Shown in pieces: positions 45,280 through 57,353 of a DNA stretch of 64,000 nucleotides; the first letter of the stretch is position 1, and each line of letters starts with the position of its first letter. The DNA is from Hydra vulgaris (Eukaryota; Cnidaria; Hydrozoa; Anthoathecata; Hydridae). Location: contig NC_088921.1 of the NCBI RefSeq assembly GCF_038396675.1, positions 13,487,001 through 13,551,000 of the forward strand. Direction: 5' to 3'. A program made the translations under genes and the position numbers. The notes beneath the pieces are model-generated. The model was not told where the DNA came from. It was given only the letters and a program-made list of their open reading frames with translations, and made no database searches.

Positions 45280-45716
45280 CAAGTGTCGACCTTTCGAAAA
45301 CCTTCGGTACGGTTGATCATCGCATCCAACTTGAAAAAAGGAAATTAGGGAGTAAACGAAAACAATTAGTTGTTGGTAATGACAACTATCTCAGTATTTG
45401 TTTAATTATAACCTGTGGAGTTCCACAAGGTTCAATCCTCAGATCCCTCCTTTTTTTAATCTATATAAACGATTTAAGTAAAGCTCCTAATCTGATAAGC
45501 ATCATGTTTGCTGATGATACTAATATATTTATTTCTCAGAGTGATATTAGCGAACTTTTTCCCACCGTAAATAAAAACGTTAAACTTTTATTCCACTGGT
45601 TCAAATCCATTAAGTTAACATTAAATACTGACAAAACTAAATGGACCCTCTTTCATTCGCAAAAAACTTTTGTTCTCAAACTTGCCTCAAATCTTGATTA
45701 TTATATAATCAGTTAA
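45280..45716 (+). mobile_element. Second non-LTR RT fragment
   Basis: SVDLSKTFGTVDHRI, then CGVPQGSILRSLLFLIYIND LSKAPNLISIMFADDTNIFI continuing to a Trp/Lys-rich segment. Same family as the fragment at 43266-44545 but opposite strand and more damaged (ILRSLLF for ILGPLLF). Confidence 0.8.
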
Positions 45717-46303
45717 TCTTCATTATCCTTATTGCTTGTATACGCTTGGTAAAAAAGTTAAATCAGTAACATTTTATCTGTGTGTTTTATCTCTACTGTG
45801 TCATATATTTCTAAACTATTTTCTATCCTTAAAACTATTTTAAACAAGTCAAACAAATGCTAACCAATAAAAAAAAAAATTTTAACGAACTTTTTTGTCA
45901 AACAAATTTCAATCAATTTTGTCTTGTCTATCGTGCACCGCACATATATTATAAAGTTGTTTTGTCAAATTTTGATTTTGATCGACCAAAATCTTTTTAA
46001 AAATAAAATGACAAATTTAATTCTTTCCATCAATATAACTTTACAGTATTACTAATTATTTTATCTACTATTTAACTTTATTTTGTAATTTTTATTATTT
46101 TTTTATAAAGTTTTGTAGTTATGTTGTTTACAACCATTTATATTGTTTTTATATTTATATATGTCGTTTATATTGTTTTATATTATACAGTTTTGCTTAT
46201 GTAAGAAGTTACTTTATATTTTTTTGTTTGTTTGTTTTTTTAAGGTTTCGATGATAAGATTTTAGTGATCTTCTTTCAAAAACCTATTTTACACTGTTTT
46301 CAC

Positions 46304-46306
<3 letters not shown>
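45717..46306. other. Host-like DNA, no feature
   Basis: AT-rich; may include the 3' remainder of the RT element but nothing recognisable. Confidence 0.35.

Positions 46307-46384
<78 letters not shown>
46307..46384. repeat. (TA)n microsatellite
   Basis: Pure TA dinucleotides, about 78 bp. Confidence 0.95.
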
Positions 46385-46387
<3 letters not shown>

Positions 46388-48645
46388 CAAAGGACTTTTA
46401 CCAGTTAATTTTATTGTATCACAACTAACATTGTAAACTGGAAAAAAAAAATGTTTGTATTTTGTAACTTTTGAATTTATAAACTAATAAAAATATTTCT
46501 AATATATAACTTGTGAATTACTGAATACTCTTTTATGAAAAGGAAGTCTATCAATTACGTCACGCTTTAGAGGAAGGCCAAAATTTGTTACAATTTGTGA
46601 TAAAGGGGAGGGGATTTGATAAATATAACATAAAAATTTTTTTAGCAAGTCAACTTTATTACTACTTGTTTAGTCATTCAAATAGGAAAGTATTTTAGTT
46701 TGTCGTATTTTATCAGATTTTTATCAGAAACGCAACTATTTACATTTAAATATTTTATAATATTTTTGGCGCAAAAAAAGCATTGAAAATTATAGTTTTG
46801 AAGACCTTAAAGCGCAGCGATTCGAAATATTTTATTTCATTAAATTGAGAACGTAAATTTTTATTTCATATATAAATTTAATATAAATCAGGGGCGGATC
46901 TAGGGTACGTCTTGTACGTCTATAGAAGTACCCAAGAATAAAATTGAATCTAAAAATAAATAAGATTAATATAATATTTTAATAATGCATATAATAATAA
47001 TTTTTCCTTAACTCCAAAGTGAATTAGATTTAAGTTTTATTATCGGATTTAAGTTGTAAAAACACTTATAATAAAAAAAAATTGCTTCTTATTTAGAACG
47101 GTTTTTAAAGTTTATATAGAAAACATTTCTTAACTAGATGTTAAAGTAATATTATATAAATAATATGTAATTAGAATTAGACCAGTTGCATAAAGTAACT
47201 ATTGGAGTTCATTGTATTTTTAATCTGGGTTCAGATATATCGCTATTTGTGACACCAATAACACCAATTTGCTGTTATCATTCTTTATATTAAAATGCTG
47301 TTGTAGTTACTACATTGGTAAATGCTTTTGTTTTTTGAACTGATTTTTTTAGATTTCATGTATTTAATAACCAGATTTAATAAAATAAAGTTTTAAAGTT
47401 TTCTTTTTTTAACAAAACGGGGCATTAAGATTGTGTACTTAAATATCTCTTTACATAATTTAAAAAGTGTATATTTTTTATATAACAATATTTTATTATA
47501 ATTTGTGTTATTTTATAATATAAATGTTTCATAAGAATGTACTTATATGGATAAAGTACATCACAGTAATTTTTCCTTTAAACTAAATCAAAACAACCAG
47601 TTAAGTTACACAACTATTAAATTTACATAATATACTCAAAAACATTTACTTGCAAAAGTAAATTATACCAATGTTTCTATTTATATTTTATATGTTCTTA
47701 ACACTCCATAAATTTTAAATAGAATATGAATAAAATACAATGCCATTATTTTATATTTCATGTTACTAGGGAGTTTTATAGATAATGTAAACAACTTTAA
47801 TTTTAAATGCATCGAATTCTTTAATATAATTTATTTTCAAATGGTTCAACTATTTTTGTAGCCTATTTAGTCCCAAACGGTTTCAATAGAGTATGCTCTA
47901 AAAAGAATTAATAGCATAAGTGAAGTCATTATAATGCAAAAAAAAGTCTGTTTTATTGAAAACAGGAAAAGTTCATTTAGCCTGGTTGTTTGGTAATGCG
48001 CCATTTCAAGGGGGAAAAACTAATAAAGGTTAATAACCAATTTACTAGTAATCAATTTACACTAAGTTTTTATGTTTTTGTTTAAAACAAAGATAAGTAT
48101 CGTATAAAACAAAAATAAGAAATCTCCAGAAATGTTTTAAAAAAATAGTTCATGAATACCCGATAAAAATAAAATCTTTATTTTCCTTAAATACAACATA
48201 ATAGTCTTAAACAGGTGAAATCTAAAATATTTTGAAAATTTTTATTGACTAAAATAAAGGCTTAAAGAGTTTCTGATTTTTTGATTATCTCAATTGTAAA
48301 GAACTCGTTGTCAACATAGAACTTCTTCTAGTTTATTCGCTTGATCATTTCGGATATTCCTCCTGCAATTGTTGTTTTTTTTTTCTTTCAGAAGTTATTG
48401 GTGTATAATCTGCAATTTGAACCTTGGTTGAGGCGATTTATTGGAGCACCATGTTAATTTTAGGAAAATCATATAAATAAGTAATTGCATTGTATTACGA
48501 ACTGTTTTAGTTTGTCAAACAATTTATTTATACTTCTAATATTTATGTGTATTGCATTGAAACTCTTTTTTAAAGTTTCAAGTTCAGTTTTAAACGAATC
48601 TGTTTCATATTATTACTAGCCAAGGTTGTTTATTTGAAAAATCAT
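46385..48645. other. Host-like DNA, no gene; one hAT end fragment
   Basis: At about 46890 GGGGCGGATCTAGGGTACG resembles a hAT terminal sequence, followed by TACGTCTATAGAAGTACCC. Otherwise nothing recognisable in about 2.2 kb. Confidence 0.4.
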
Positions 48646-48730
48646 GCCCTTTTTTTATGCGTTTATGCGTTTTTTATGCGTTTATGCCTTAAATTATGCG
48701 TTTATTTGAAAAAATATGCGCTTATACGTT
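48646..48730. repeat. TTTATGCG minisatellite
   Basis: Repeats of TTTATGCGTTTATGCG with variants over about 80 bp. Confidence 0.75.
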
Positions 48731-48898
48731 TGAAAAGTCTTTTAGTAAAATATTATTCATTTCTATTTATTTAACCATAAAAAAAAAAACTTAAAAACCT
48801 AATTATACTTTATAAAATTAAGTTCAATGTTAATCATATTGTTAAAAACTTGTCAATGGACTAGAACTAATATAACTCTAAACTAACTAGAATAATTT

Positions 48899-48974
48899 CG
48901 TTATTTCTTTGTCTTAATATTTTTTTACTTTATAAACATATAAAATAAAAAAATATTAAGACAAAGAAATAACG
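48899..48974. repeat. Perfect 29-bp inverted repeat (hairpin)
   Basis: Arms 48899-48927 and 48946-48974 are exact reverse complements (CGTTATTTCTTTGTCTTAAT begins the left arm) with an 18-base spacer. It could be a tiny MITE or a fold-back insertion. Confidence 0.85.
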
Positions 48975-50820
48975 GAGTAAACTGCAGTAGCACATTTAAC
49001 AAAAAAAAATTATTAGGAACAATAAAATTAAAAAAAATAAAAATCAGAAAAAAAAAATTAAATAAGTAAAACTGATAAAACGAAAAAATTTTAAGGAAAT
49101 ATAAAAACCCTTGTTATCAAGTATAGCACAAATATAAAACAAAACAAAAAAAAAAAAACTGACTTTAAAATTTTTATTAGCAGTTTAGAAGACATCAAAA
49201 CGCATTTTGAAACATTGCGTTTTAATGTCATTGAAACTGCAATCAAGCTAATAACTGGTTAGTTGGCTATTTAAATTATAAAGCTATAAAGCACTTATTA
49301 AAATCTTGACAAAAAATAATTTTTCATATTTCGTAACTGTGCATTTATCTTCGCTTCGAAGTCTTTTTTGAAATATTCTCTCACAACTTCTTTTGCTGTT
49401 CTTTTGTCTTGTTTATTGTCTTGTCTATCCTTAAAGTCTTTGTATATATATATAGTCCAGTTCCACATATACAGAGTTCATTGCATAAAGTTACGGTGTA
49501 GGTATGCACAGATAGGTTAATTAAGTGCATGCATAGTATGCATTTATTTAAAGAAACCTAAAACGCGCATTTATACGATACATTTAAATAACCTATACGC
49601 CCATATATACATAGAGGGTTGGGATAAAAAATTATTTTATTTTAATTTTATCAAACTGAAAAAATTTAACAAAAGATCCCGACTTTCACGATATGTTAAC
49701 TTTGTAAATGATTTTTGAACATTGTTTTTATCAATATCCTAACGAAAATATTTTAAATGGTACAAATAAAATTCTTTTACAATAATAATCAAAGTAATGA
49801 AAACATGGGGGTGGGGGAAATTGGAGTATGGCATATTTTTTGTATCAACATTCTCCCTCCCCACCCCACTAAATATTTAACCCGTAACTAAATATTTAAA
49901 GTCTAAGTATCAATTTTTAAAAAATTTCGACATTTTGTTGACGAAACTGGAAATAATTTCAATAAAATTTGCTTACAAGCAAGTTATATCTATAAAAAAA
50001 ACTTTAATTCTGATTTCAGGGCCGACAAAGCCAGGGATGCGTGCCCTCGACTTTTTTCAAAGACAACTTTTTTTATTATTTTTTTTTAGTTTCTAGGTAT
50101 ATAGGATATTTCTTTAGAGACTTACAATTGTGCCCTCCTATTTCAAAAACCGTCGGCCTTGGATATATTTGTAAAGGAAAACATTGCATATATAGAATAA
50201 AATGAGTATTTCTGACATCCGTTTAGAAAACATAATATTGAAATTTTAATTTCTTTGTAGTTTAAAATGTTAATATTTCTTTGCTATTTTCAAGTTAGCA
50301 ATTTTTAGTTAAGTTTTTTTAAACGAAACTTTTCTAATATTCATTTTTTAGTTTTACTACCATTTTCTATTCAGTTAAAATAAATATGAACTTTGATAAT
50401 TTATATAATGTATTTTTTTGATAAAACACTGTTTTTTTTAGATAGTAAAGCCAAATACCTGTAAATCTGTATGTAAATTTGTGATACTTTGAGTTTTAAT
50501 ATTTCCATAAATTACTCTGAGAAATAATTTGAATAAAACTTTTTGTTGAATTTGAATCGGGGCCTATTTTGATTAAAATCGACAAGCTGATTCCAAAGCT
50601 TAAAATTTTTTTTTTCTGAGAAATCAACTATTTTCTCTACCCCTTGCGCTTTAGTTAAACAAATTTCAACGTAAAAGAGTTACCCGCTGATTACGATTGG
50701 TTCGTCTGCCCTTGAATCTACAAAAATAATTTGTCTGGGCTACAAGCTATTTTTTGTATGAATTTTTAATTTTGCTAAAAAATTTTGTTGTTTTCAAAAC
50801 ATGTGAGTTTTACGTTTAAA
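48975..50820. other. Host-like DNA; possible small MITE near 50018
   Basis: AGGGCCGACAAAG at about 50019 and its near reverse complement GTCGGCCTTG at about 50152 face each other over 140 bp, but no target duplication was found. Otherwise no gene seen. Confidence 0.35.
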
Positions 50821-51436
50821 TGTTCCTGATGAAATTTGGTGATCAAGGCAAGTCATGAGCCAAGTTAGCATTCGGTCTTCCTAAGGTTTAGTGTGAGGAA
50901 AAAGATAATTCAACAGGCTGTTACTTTTGTCTAATGAAAGGCTTTAACCAAAAAAATTGAAAATAAAACAGTTTATTCAATTTACCATCAGCTTAAAGAC
51001 CAACGTGTCATTCAAATAAAATTCTAGTGCAAGTATTCAAACAACAATCTTCTCAAGAAGAAATTAGTGATGTTCAAGAAGACTGTGACAGAAATAATTT
51101 TGAACACCACAATTTAGCTTAAGAGATGTGATCAGCTAGAGTTGAATGATTTTGCAAAGAATTTGGGCTCCAGAAATTCTAGCATCAATAACAAATGAAA
51201 AAAATATTGTTGAAAAAGGAGTAAAAGTACTTTACTTTTATACTAGAGAAAATAAATTTCTGCAGTAGTTTCAAATTGAAGTGGTTTTGTGTTTTTCCAT
51301 AACATTTCTGTTTTACTTAAGGAATTGGGATTTTCAGACTATAACTAAATTGAATGGCGAATGTTCGTTGATTATTCAAAGAAGAGCTTCAAGTGTGTCC
51401 TGCTACATAATAGCGATTTATTTAGTGTAGTGTATA
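50821..51436 (+). pseudogene. Repeat-family protein, 5' part, interrupted by the pogo element
   Basis: Fragments QLELNDFAKNLGSRNSSI, EKGVKVLYFYTREN and SVSCYIIA / LLHNSDLFSVVY match in order the start of a protein family I know from many invertebrate genomes (blocks of the type LS..AELLGSRL, SFYR.RE and KCVLLHN). The gene continues at 54444 beyond the transposon. It is full of stops. Function unknown; its multi-copy nature suggests a mobile-element gene. Confidence 0.5.
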
Positions 51437-52195
51437 GGGGAGATGGGGGCGCATTGATCGCCGTAGCAGTGTTTTGAAAATTGCGCAGAACCTGAAAAAG
51501 ATGTAAAAACTTATTAACTACGAAACACATGTAGAACTATCTGGCTTTTGGAATATATAAATATTTTGATTTAAAAAAATGATAAACATGAATAATTTTA
51601 AATTTTAAACAACCCTCTCAAAAGATCAATGTACCTAAACTATGGGGTACTATGATCTCCGACTTGGGGCACATTGATCTTATATGCGTAATATTATCTA
51701 AACGTTTAACACTTCTATAACTAAATCTTGTAAATAATTTAGTCAAAGGGTAATATTGTATAACATATAATACATCTAAATTTTTTAATTATTTTTTAAA
51801 TATAGCAGTTAAACCCACTAGTCTAATTTTTAATTAAAAAATGTATAAATCACAGCAGCTATAAGCTACCCGCTTTATATACGTTTAAAACTTTACAACA
51901 ACTTGAAATTTATAAGAACTGAAATATAAAGACTGAAATAAGAATACAACTTTTAAGTTTACAAAACTTGTTAAAAGTACAATATTTTGATTAAGAATAT
52001 TTCATCCTTTGTGAAAGTCAAGTTGTGAAGCAGCTTTTGGTTTACATTGTTTTTTATTCCTAAGCAAGTAATTCTTAGTTTCTTTCTTATCTTTTGTGGA
52101 GACTTTTTGTTGATTTTTGGTTTGCTTCAAAATTTTCTTTTCTTTTGACAAACGAATTTCATTTCTGACAGGAGTATCAGTCAAGATCCTTGTTT

Positions 52196-53721
52196 TTAAC
52201 TGCCTACTTTTAACATTTTTTTTCTGGCAGATGCTTTTGGGTAAGGTTTTAAAACCTCAGGTGAGATTATAGAAGCAACACTTGTTGACACTTTGTTTAA
52301 AATACTTGTTTCAATATTTACTATAGTTATTTCAGACTCTATGTGATTAACATGTGCTGGTATCATTTCAGATTCCATGTTGTTGACAGGAGTGATAGTA
52401 ACTGTATCTGGAGCATCTCTATCTGTAACTGATGATGGTAAATATTCGTCATCTTTGAAAATTTCCGAATTGAATGGCTCAATGCCAGTTTCTCTAAATC
52501 CTGTCTGTATATTAGATGGTGAGAAAGCTTTTGTATACGGTTCTCGAACTATTGAAACAATATCATAAATGGTCATTGGTCTTGGGTTTGAAACCATCCA
52601 ATTATCACATGCAGAATTGTAAAACCTTTTCAATGGTCCAAAAACAGTTCTATCTAATGGCTGCAATTTATGGCTGCAATGGCGAGGAAAACTTATCATT
52701 GTAATTCCGTGTTGAATTGCAAGCTCCAAGCCTTTAACAGAAATATGACTTTCATGACTGTCGAGAAGTAACAAAACTGGAGATTCCTGAGAACAGTTTG
52801 AACATTTAAGAAAATGTTTAATCCATTCTATGAAAATTTCTGAGTTCATCCAACCAGAAGGATTTGCAAATCCTACACATCCAGGAGGTCCTTCCTTAAT
52901 CATGTAATCATGAAACTTTACCCTAGGAAAAATAAATAATGGAGGAATAGAATTTCCAATAGCATTAGAGGCACAACATGCAGTTACCAATGTTCCTCGT
53001 TCTGCAGATGTGATTCTTCCAACTTGTTTGCTTCCTCTACCAGCTAAAACCTTTACCGGCTTTTGAACGGTTGTTAAACCAGTTTCATCAACATTATATA
53101 TACAGTTAGCATTATATTTATTACCGATATTTTGAACGGTTGTTAAACCAGTTTCATCAACATTATATATACAGTTAGGATATATTTATTACAGTTAGGA
53201 TTATATTTATTTCTTACCGTTTTAAGATTTTGAAAAAACTCTCTTACAGTGTGTTTGTTAAAAGCTGTTGATCGAGCGAAGCTCGTTGCTTCAGGTGTTC
53301 GTAGAGACAACTCTGGTTGTCTTTTCATAAAACCTTGCAACCAATCAATGCCTGCAATTTTATTTTTGATCCATGATGATGGGCATATCTTATTGTTTTT
53401 TAAAGCAAATTCATATGCCAATAATCGCGTTGACCTAGTTGAAAGGCCATAGTTCATTTTTGATGCAATTAGTAAATAACTTGATAAACTTTTTTCATCT
53501 TCTGCTGTAAAAACTTGTTTATTGTTGTAGTTAGGCTTGAAAGCTTCATTTGGATTAAGCCTCTTTTTACGACGATATCTTTTTAAAGTCATTCTATCTA
53601 TGTTAAACTGACGTGCTACAACATTCAGTTGTGTTCCTTCTAAAACTTTATTAACAGCTACTTTCATTGTTTCACTTGGTATAGCAATTTTATTTGTTTT
53701 TTTAATTCTATTTCTAACCAT
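52196..53721 (-). pseudogene. pogo-like transposase with psq HTH and DDD core, disrupted by duplication
   Basis: Start at 53721: MVRNRIKKTNKIAIPSETMK, psq-type HTH (VLEGTQLNVVARQFNIDRMT LKRY), CENP-B-type domain (KNKIAGIDWLQGFMKRQPEL SLRTPEATSFARS). The catalytic core has NVDETGLTTVQKPVKVLAG (first Asp), NAIGNSIPPLFIFPRV, LLLDSHESHIS (second Asp) and SHKLQPLDRTVFGPLKRF (third Asp), then a basic C-terminal tail ending KKMLKVGS. A duplication of about 65 bp at 53063-53180 repeats the NVDETGLTTVQ segment and shifts the frame, so no full-length protein is made. Other parts read through cleanly. Confidence 0.85.
53063..53180. repeat. Tandem duplication inside the transposase
   Basis: TTTTGAACGGTTGTTAAACC and the following TTCATCAACATTATATATAC occur at 53063 and again at 53128, plus a partial third ATACAGTTAGGAT copy. 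Confidence 0.8.
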
Positions 53722-54443
53722 TTTAAGATCTGTAAAAAAATATATCAATAAAAGCATATGTTTTTAATAAATGCTAATATTTAACATAATAATATTATGT
53801 TAAATATTTATTAATTATTATGTTAAATATTATTCTTTTGATATTATAAAATAACAGTATTATTATTACTAGCTTATAACATAAGTAGATTTAAAAAATG
53901 AAATGCTAAAAGCTATTGTTTGTTTATATATATATTTTTTTTAAATTACAAATACAATTCCATTCGTTTAACTGTATTGCTTATAAACAAAAACATGGGG
54001 CACTTCGTCTTCTATGGGGCACTTTGATCCTCCGATCAGTGGGCCCCACATTGTCAAAGATCAATGTACTCCAATAGGTATAGGCAACATATTGATAGCA
54101 ATATCTACTGTATAAATTGCAGCCAAATAAAAATTGTATATTATATTATACACCGAACACTTACAAATTTAAAATAAAATTGTTGTTAACCCATACAGAC
54201 ATCTAAATAAAAATATATTTGAATTATAGTACGATTTAAAAAAATCACTTTTTATGACGAAAAACAATATTTTCTTTATTTTTTTTTTGACGCTGATAAC
54301 CTTATGAAAAAATATTACGAATAATCAAATAGGGAAGCATAATGGTTAATTAAATTGCAACTTCACTTCTAGTAAGGCAAAAATGAACGAGTAAAAGCCA
54401 AAAGATCATACTGCCCCGGCGATCAATGCGCCCCCATCTCCCC

Positions 54444-55570
54444 TACCGGGCATTCTGTCTGTCTTCGTGATAAATATTGTGATTTAAAGAGAGATATTGA
54501 GTTTTTACAATATAAGAAGCATCATTAGACAAAACGTGTTGACCCTAAAATGGTGTGTTTACTTCTTGGTTAGCAACGTTTTTACTCAAAGTATCCTTGC
54601 TTTCTTTATATATTACATGGAAGAGCTCGAGGTAACTCAGCCGGCACAAACACGTCTTTTAGACGTTTTTCTTCGCATCCAAAATGTTAAGACTTTTGGA
54701 TATCTTAATTCAGATAAATATAAGACATTTATTAGTAGTCATCTTTTAGACCGCTTTAGGCAGCAATTTTTAGTCGTTAATTTTAATTAATTAATTAGTT
54801 AATTTTTTTAATTAATTAATTAGTTAATTTTTAGCCTCAATAATAAATACAATTAGATGTCTTATAGTTATCTAAATTTAGATGTCTGAAGGTGTTAACA
54901 TTTTAGATTCTAAAAACACGTGTTTGTGCTGGCTGGGGCATTGAGTTAAAACAAACGGGCCTCCAAGGTCTGATCTTAAGCCTGGAGATCCAAACATTTT
55001 ACATGAAACACTTGTTGACAGAAAGAAAATAAAATTTTCACCTTTGATCATAAAACTAGGTCTCATAAAGCAACTTGTGATAGCACTGGTAACTAATGAC
55101 GACGATTTTAAGTACATTGTTATTGCATTTCCTAGACTGCCAATTAAAAAAATTAAAGCGGTGTTTTTGATTGTGCACGAATTCGGCAGCTTATCAAAGA
55201 TAAATATTTTACCAGAACTATGTCGGATATTGAGAAGAACGCTTTAATATCATTTAAAGTCATCGTTAAGAACTTTCTTGGAAATACTTACACACATAAT
55301 TACAAAGAAATTGTTTAGCAACTTTTGGAAAATTATAAAGCTGCTAAACAATTTCTTTGTAATTTTCTGCATTTTCTGCATTGCCATCTCGCCAATTTCG
55401 TGAAAATCTTAGTGCTGTCAGTGATGAGAACAATTTCATCAAGACTTAAAGGTTATAGAGGAATGTTCTCAAGGTAGATGGGATGTACATATGATAGCCG
55501 ACTTTTTTGGAGCATAAAACGCCATAGTCCTCAATCTGAACATTCCGGAAAGAGCTATAAACGTACATTT
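54444..55570 (+). pseudogene. Repeat-family protein, 3' part
   Basis: Continues the gene at 50821 after the transposon. Readable: KRVDPKMVCLLLG, WPPRSDLKPGDPNILHETLV-like (GPPRSDLKPGDPNILHETLV DRKKIKFSPLIIKLGLIKQL), FKYIVIAFPRLPIKKIKAVF, then FKVIVKNFLGN, NYKEIV, and MIADFFGA/FWSIKR at the end. The order of these blocks is that of one known invertebrate repeat-protein family. A fold-back insertion of 23 bp arms sits at 55298-55364. Many stops. Function unknown. Confidence 0.55.
55298..55364. repeat. Fold-back insertion with 23-bp arms
   Basis: Bases 55298-55320 and 55342-55364 are perfect reverse complements (left arm begins AATTACAAAGAAATTGTTTA) around 21 bases. The left arm encodes the family block NYKEIV; the right arm has no place in it, so it is an inverted copy inserted downstream. 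TTTTCTGCATTTTCTGC beside it is a small tandem duplication. Confidence 0.85.
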
Positions 55571-56425
55571 TTACCTTAACTATTTTAAAAATTGAAGTAT
55601 TCAGTTGCCGTATTATTTGTAAAACTATTATTTGTGTTACATAAACGTTGCGGTCTAGCCCAATTGTTTATTTTCGTTTGTACGGTAACATTTGGATAAA
55701 GTAAGCTTATATCTGCTAAGTACTTTATAATTTACTTTTTATCACATTTTTTAATAAATTGAAAACCCTATAATTTAAAAACTTGACGTGATAAAGAAAA
55801 ATTAAAATCATTTTTTAATTTAGCACCTATAAATTAATCAATAACTTATTTCAGATTCTATTCAAAAAAACTTTGGGTTCTCCAGTGTTTATTATTATTA
55901 CTAATATTATTATTGTTAATATTATTATTTTTATTTTTGTTAATTTTTTTTTTAATTTATTTAAAAAAATATGAGTTTTTATAAGAAACTCAAAATACTT
56001 TTTAATGTTTTGTATAAACGAGTTTAAATATATTAGTTTGTCTTCTTTTTACAAAGAATATTCAATACTTATATTTATGTATATTTGTATATACATGTTA
56101 TATTTTAACTTTAATGGACATTTTTACAAAAAAACATTAAATAGAAAAAACACTGCATTAGTATCGTTTTTAAGATTGCTTAAAAACGCATCAATGGTTT
56201 CTTAAATTTCTTAAGTTTTTAAAACATATTCAATATTTCTGAGACCTCCCTAGCGTTTTAGTTTGTTGAAAGACAAATATTAATTATGTTGTATCTCATT
56301 TTATTGTTCCTTGGTAGAATTTTTTATGAATAAATATTTTAGAGTTACCACATTTTCAATCTTAACTTATTTACATGATAAAGTATTCTTGATAAAATTT
56401 ACCTAAATAAGGTTTTTTGCAGCGT
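55571..56425. other. Host-like DNA without a recognisable gene
   Basis: AT-rich, ATTATTATT runs near 55890-55935. No family identified. Confidence 0.4.
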
Positions 56426-56610
56426 AATAAACAATAATAGTAATAAATAAATAAATAAATAATAATAAATAAAAAGTAATAATAAGTAAAAAATAATAAT
56501 AAATAAAAAGTAATAATAAGTAAAAAATAATAATAAATAAAAAGTAATAATAAGTAAAAAATAATAATAAATAAAAAATAATAATAAATAAAAATAAACT
56601 TAATAAACAG
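56426..56610. repeat. AATAATAAATAAAAAGT minisatellite
   Basis: Array of AATAATAAATAAAAAGTAAT and AATAAGTAAAAAATAATAAT units, period about 33 bp. Confidence 0.85.
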
Positions 56611-57345
56611 ACTTAATAAACACCTGGTTTGCTAAAACTTTGTAGTTTAGATTTATTCCTAGTTGTTGAAAATAAGACTATAAATAGACCACAATTTAAA
56701 AACGGTTTTATAAAAAGCATTCAGATAATTTTTCTAAAGTTAAAACCTTAAAAATATTGGAGGTATGAATTAAAACATATATGTGTATTGATACCTCCAA
56801 AGCATTCTTTTTTTTGGAAATAGCTGTAAACATTAAACATTGATATAGTATAGAAATTTTGAATATGTCGCTTTTCAAACTTTATAATTTTGCATCTAGA
56901 TTAATGGGTATTGGACATCTCAAGACATCCGACAAACAATGATTGACGTCTATACTCGTACTTATCAACAATCATATCGACAATTATATTGATATGTCGC
57001 ATTGTTATAACTATCTTGTTATATCTCCACTTTTTGAAAAATTTGAGTTATTGAAAGTGTTGCCTACCTCAGAATAATGTTTTTCCATTGTATTAAAACC
57101 TAAGTTATAAGTAAAAAAGTCGCGGAAAAAGCATTAGTTATTAAAAAAAAGTTATACACCGTCTCCTGAAGTCCTTCCTTTTATTCGTTTTATTTTAAAA
57201 GTCAAAAATGTGGAATAGAATAAGATAATTCAACGTCGCGATCTATTAAACTTATAAATATAATTTATACTGAAAAAATTATGTGACTTTATATTGTTTA
57301 GCACTTTTGACTATATATGTTTATATATAAGATTTAATTTTACTG
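56611..57345. other. Host-like DNA without a recognisable gene
   Basis: AT-rich; no coding or RNA feature recognised. Confidence 0.4.
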
Positions 57346-57353
57346 TTTAAAGT

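Larger units (their letters stand above)
51437..54443 (-). mobile_element. pogo/Tigger-like DNA transposon, complete ends
   Basis: Perfect terminal inverted repeats: 51435-51463 and 54417-54445 match over 29 bases including the flanking TA dinucleotide (left end begins TAGGGGAGATGGGGGCGCAT). TA is the target duplication of Tc1/mariner/pogo elements. Subterminal GGGGCACATTGATC-type motifs (51666-51680, and 53996-54075 in both directions) look like transposase-binding sites. The element is about 3.0 kb and carries a transposase on the minus strand. Confidence 0.9.

Noticed and set aside
50018..50161. Small MITE with GGGCCGAC ends
   Set aside because: Ends match over only about 9 bases and no target duplication was found.
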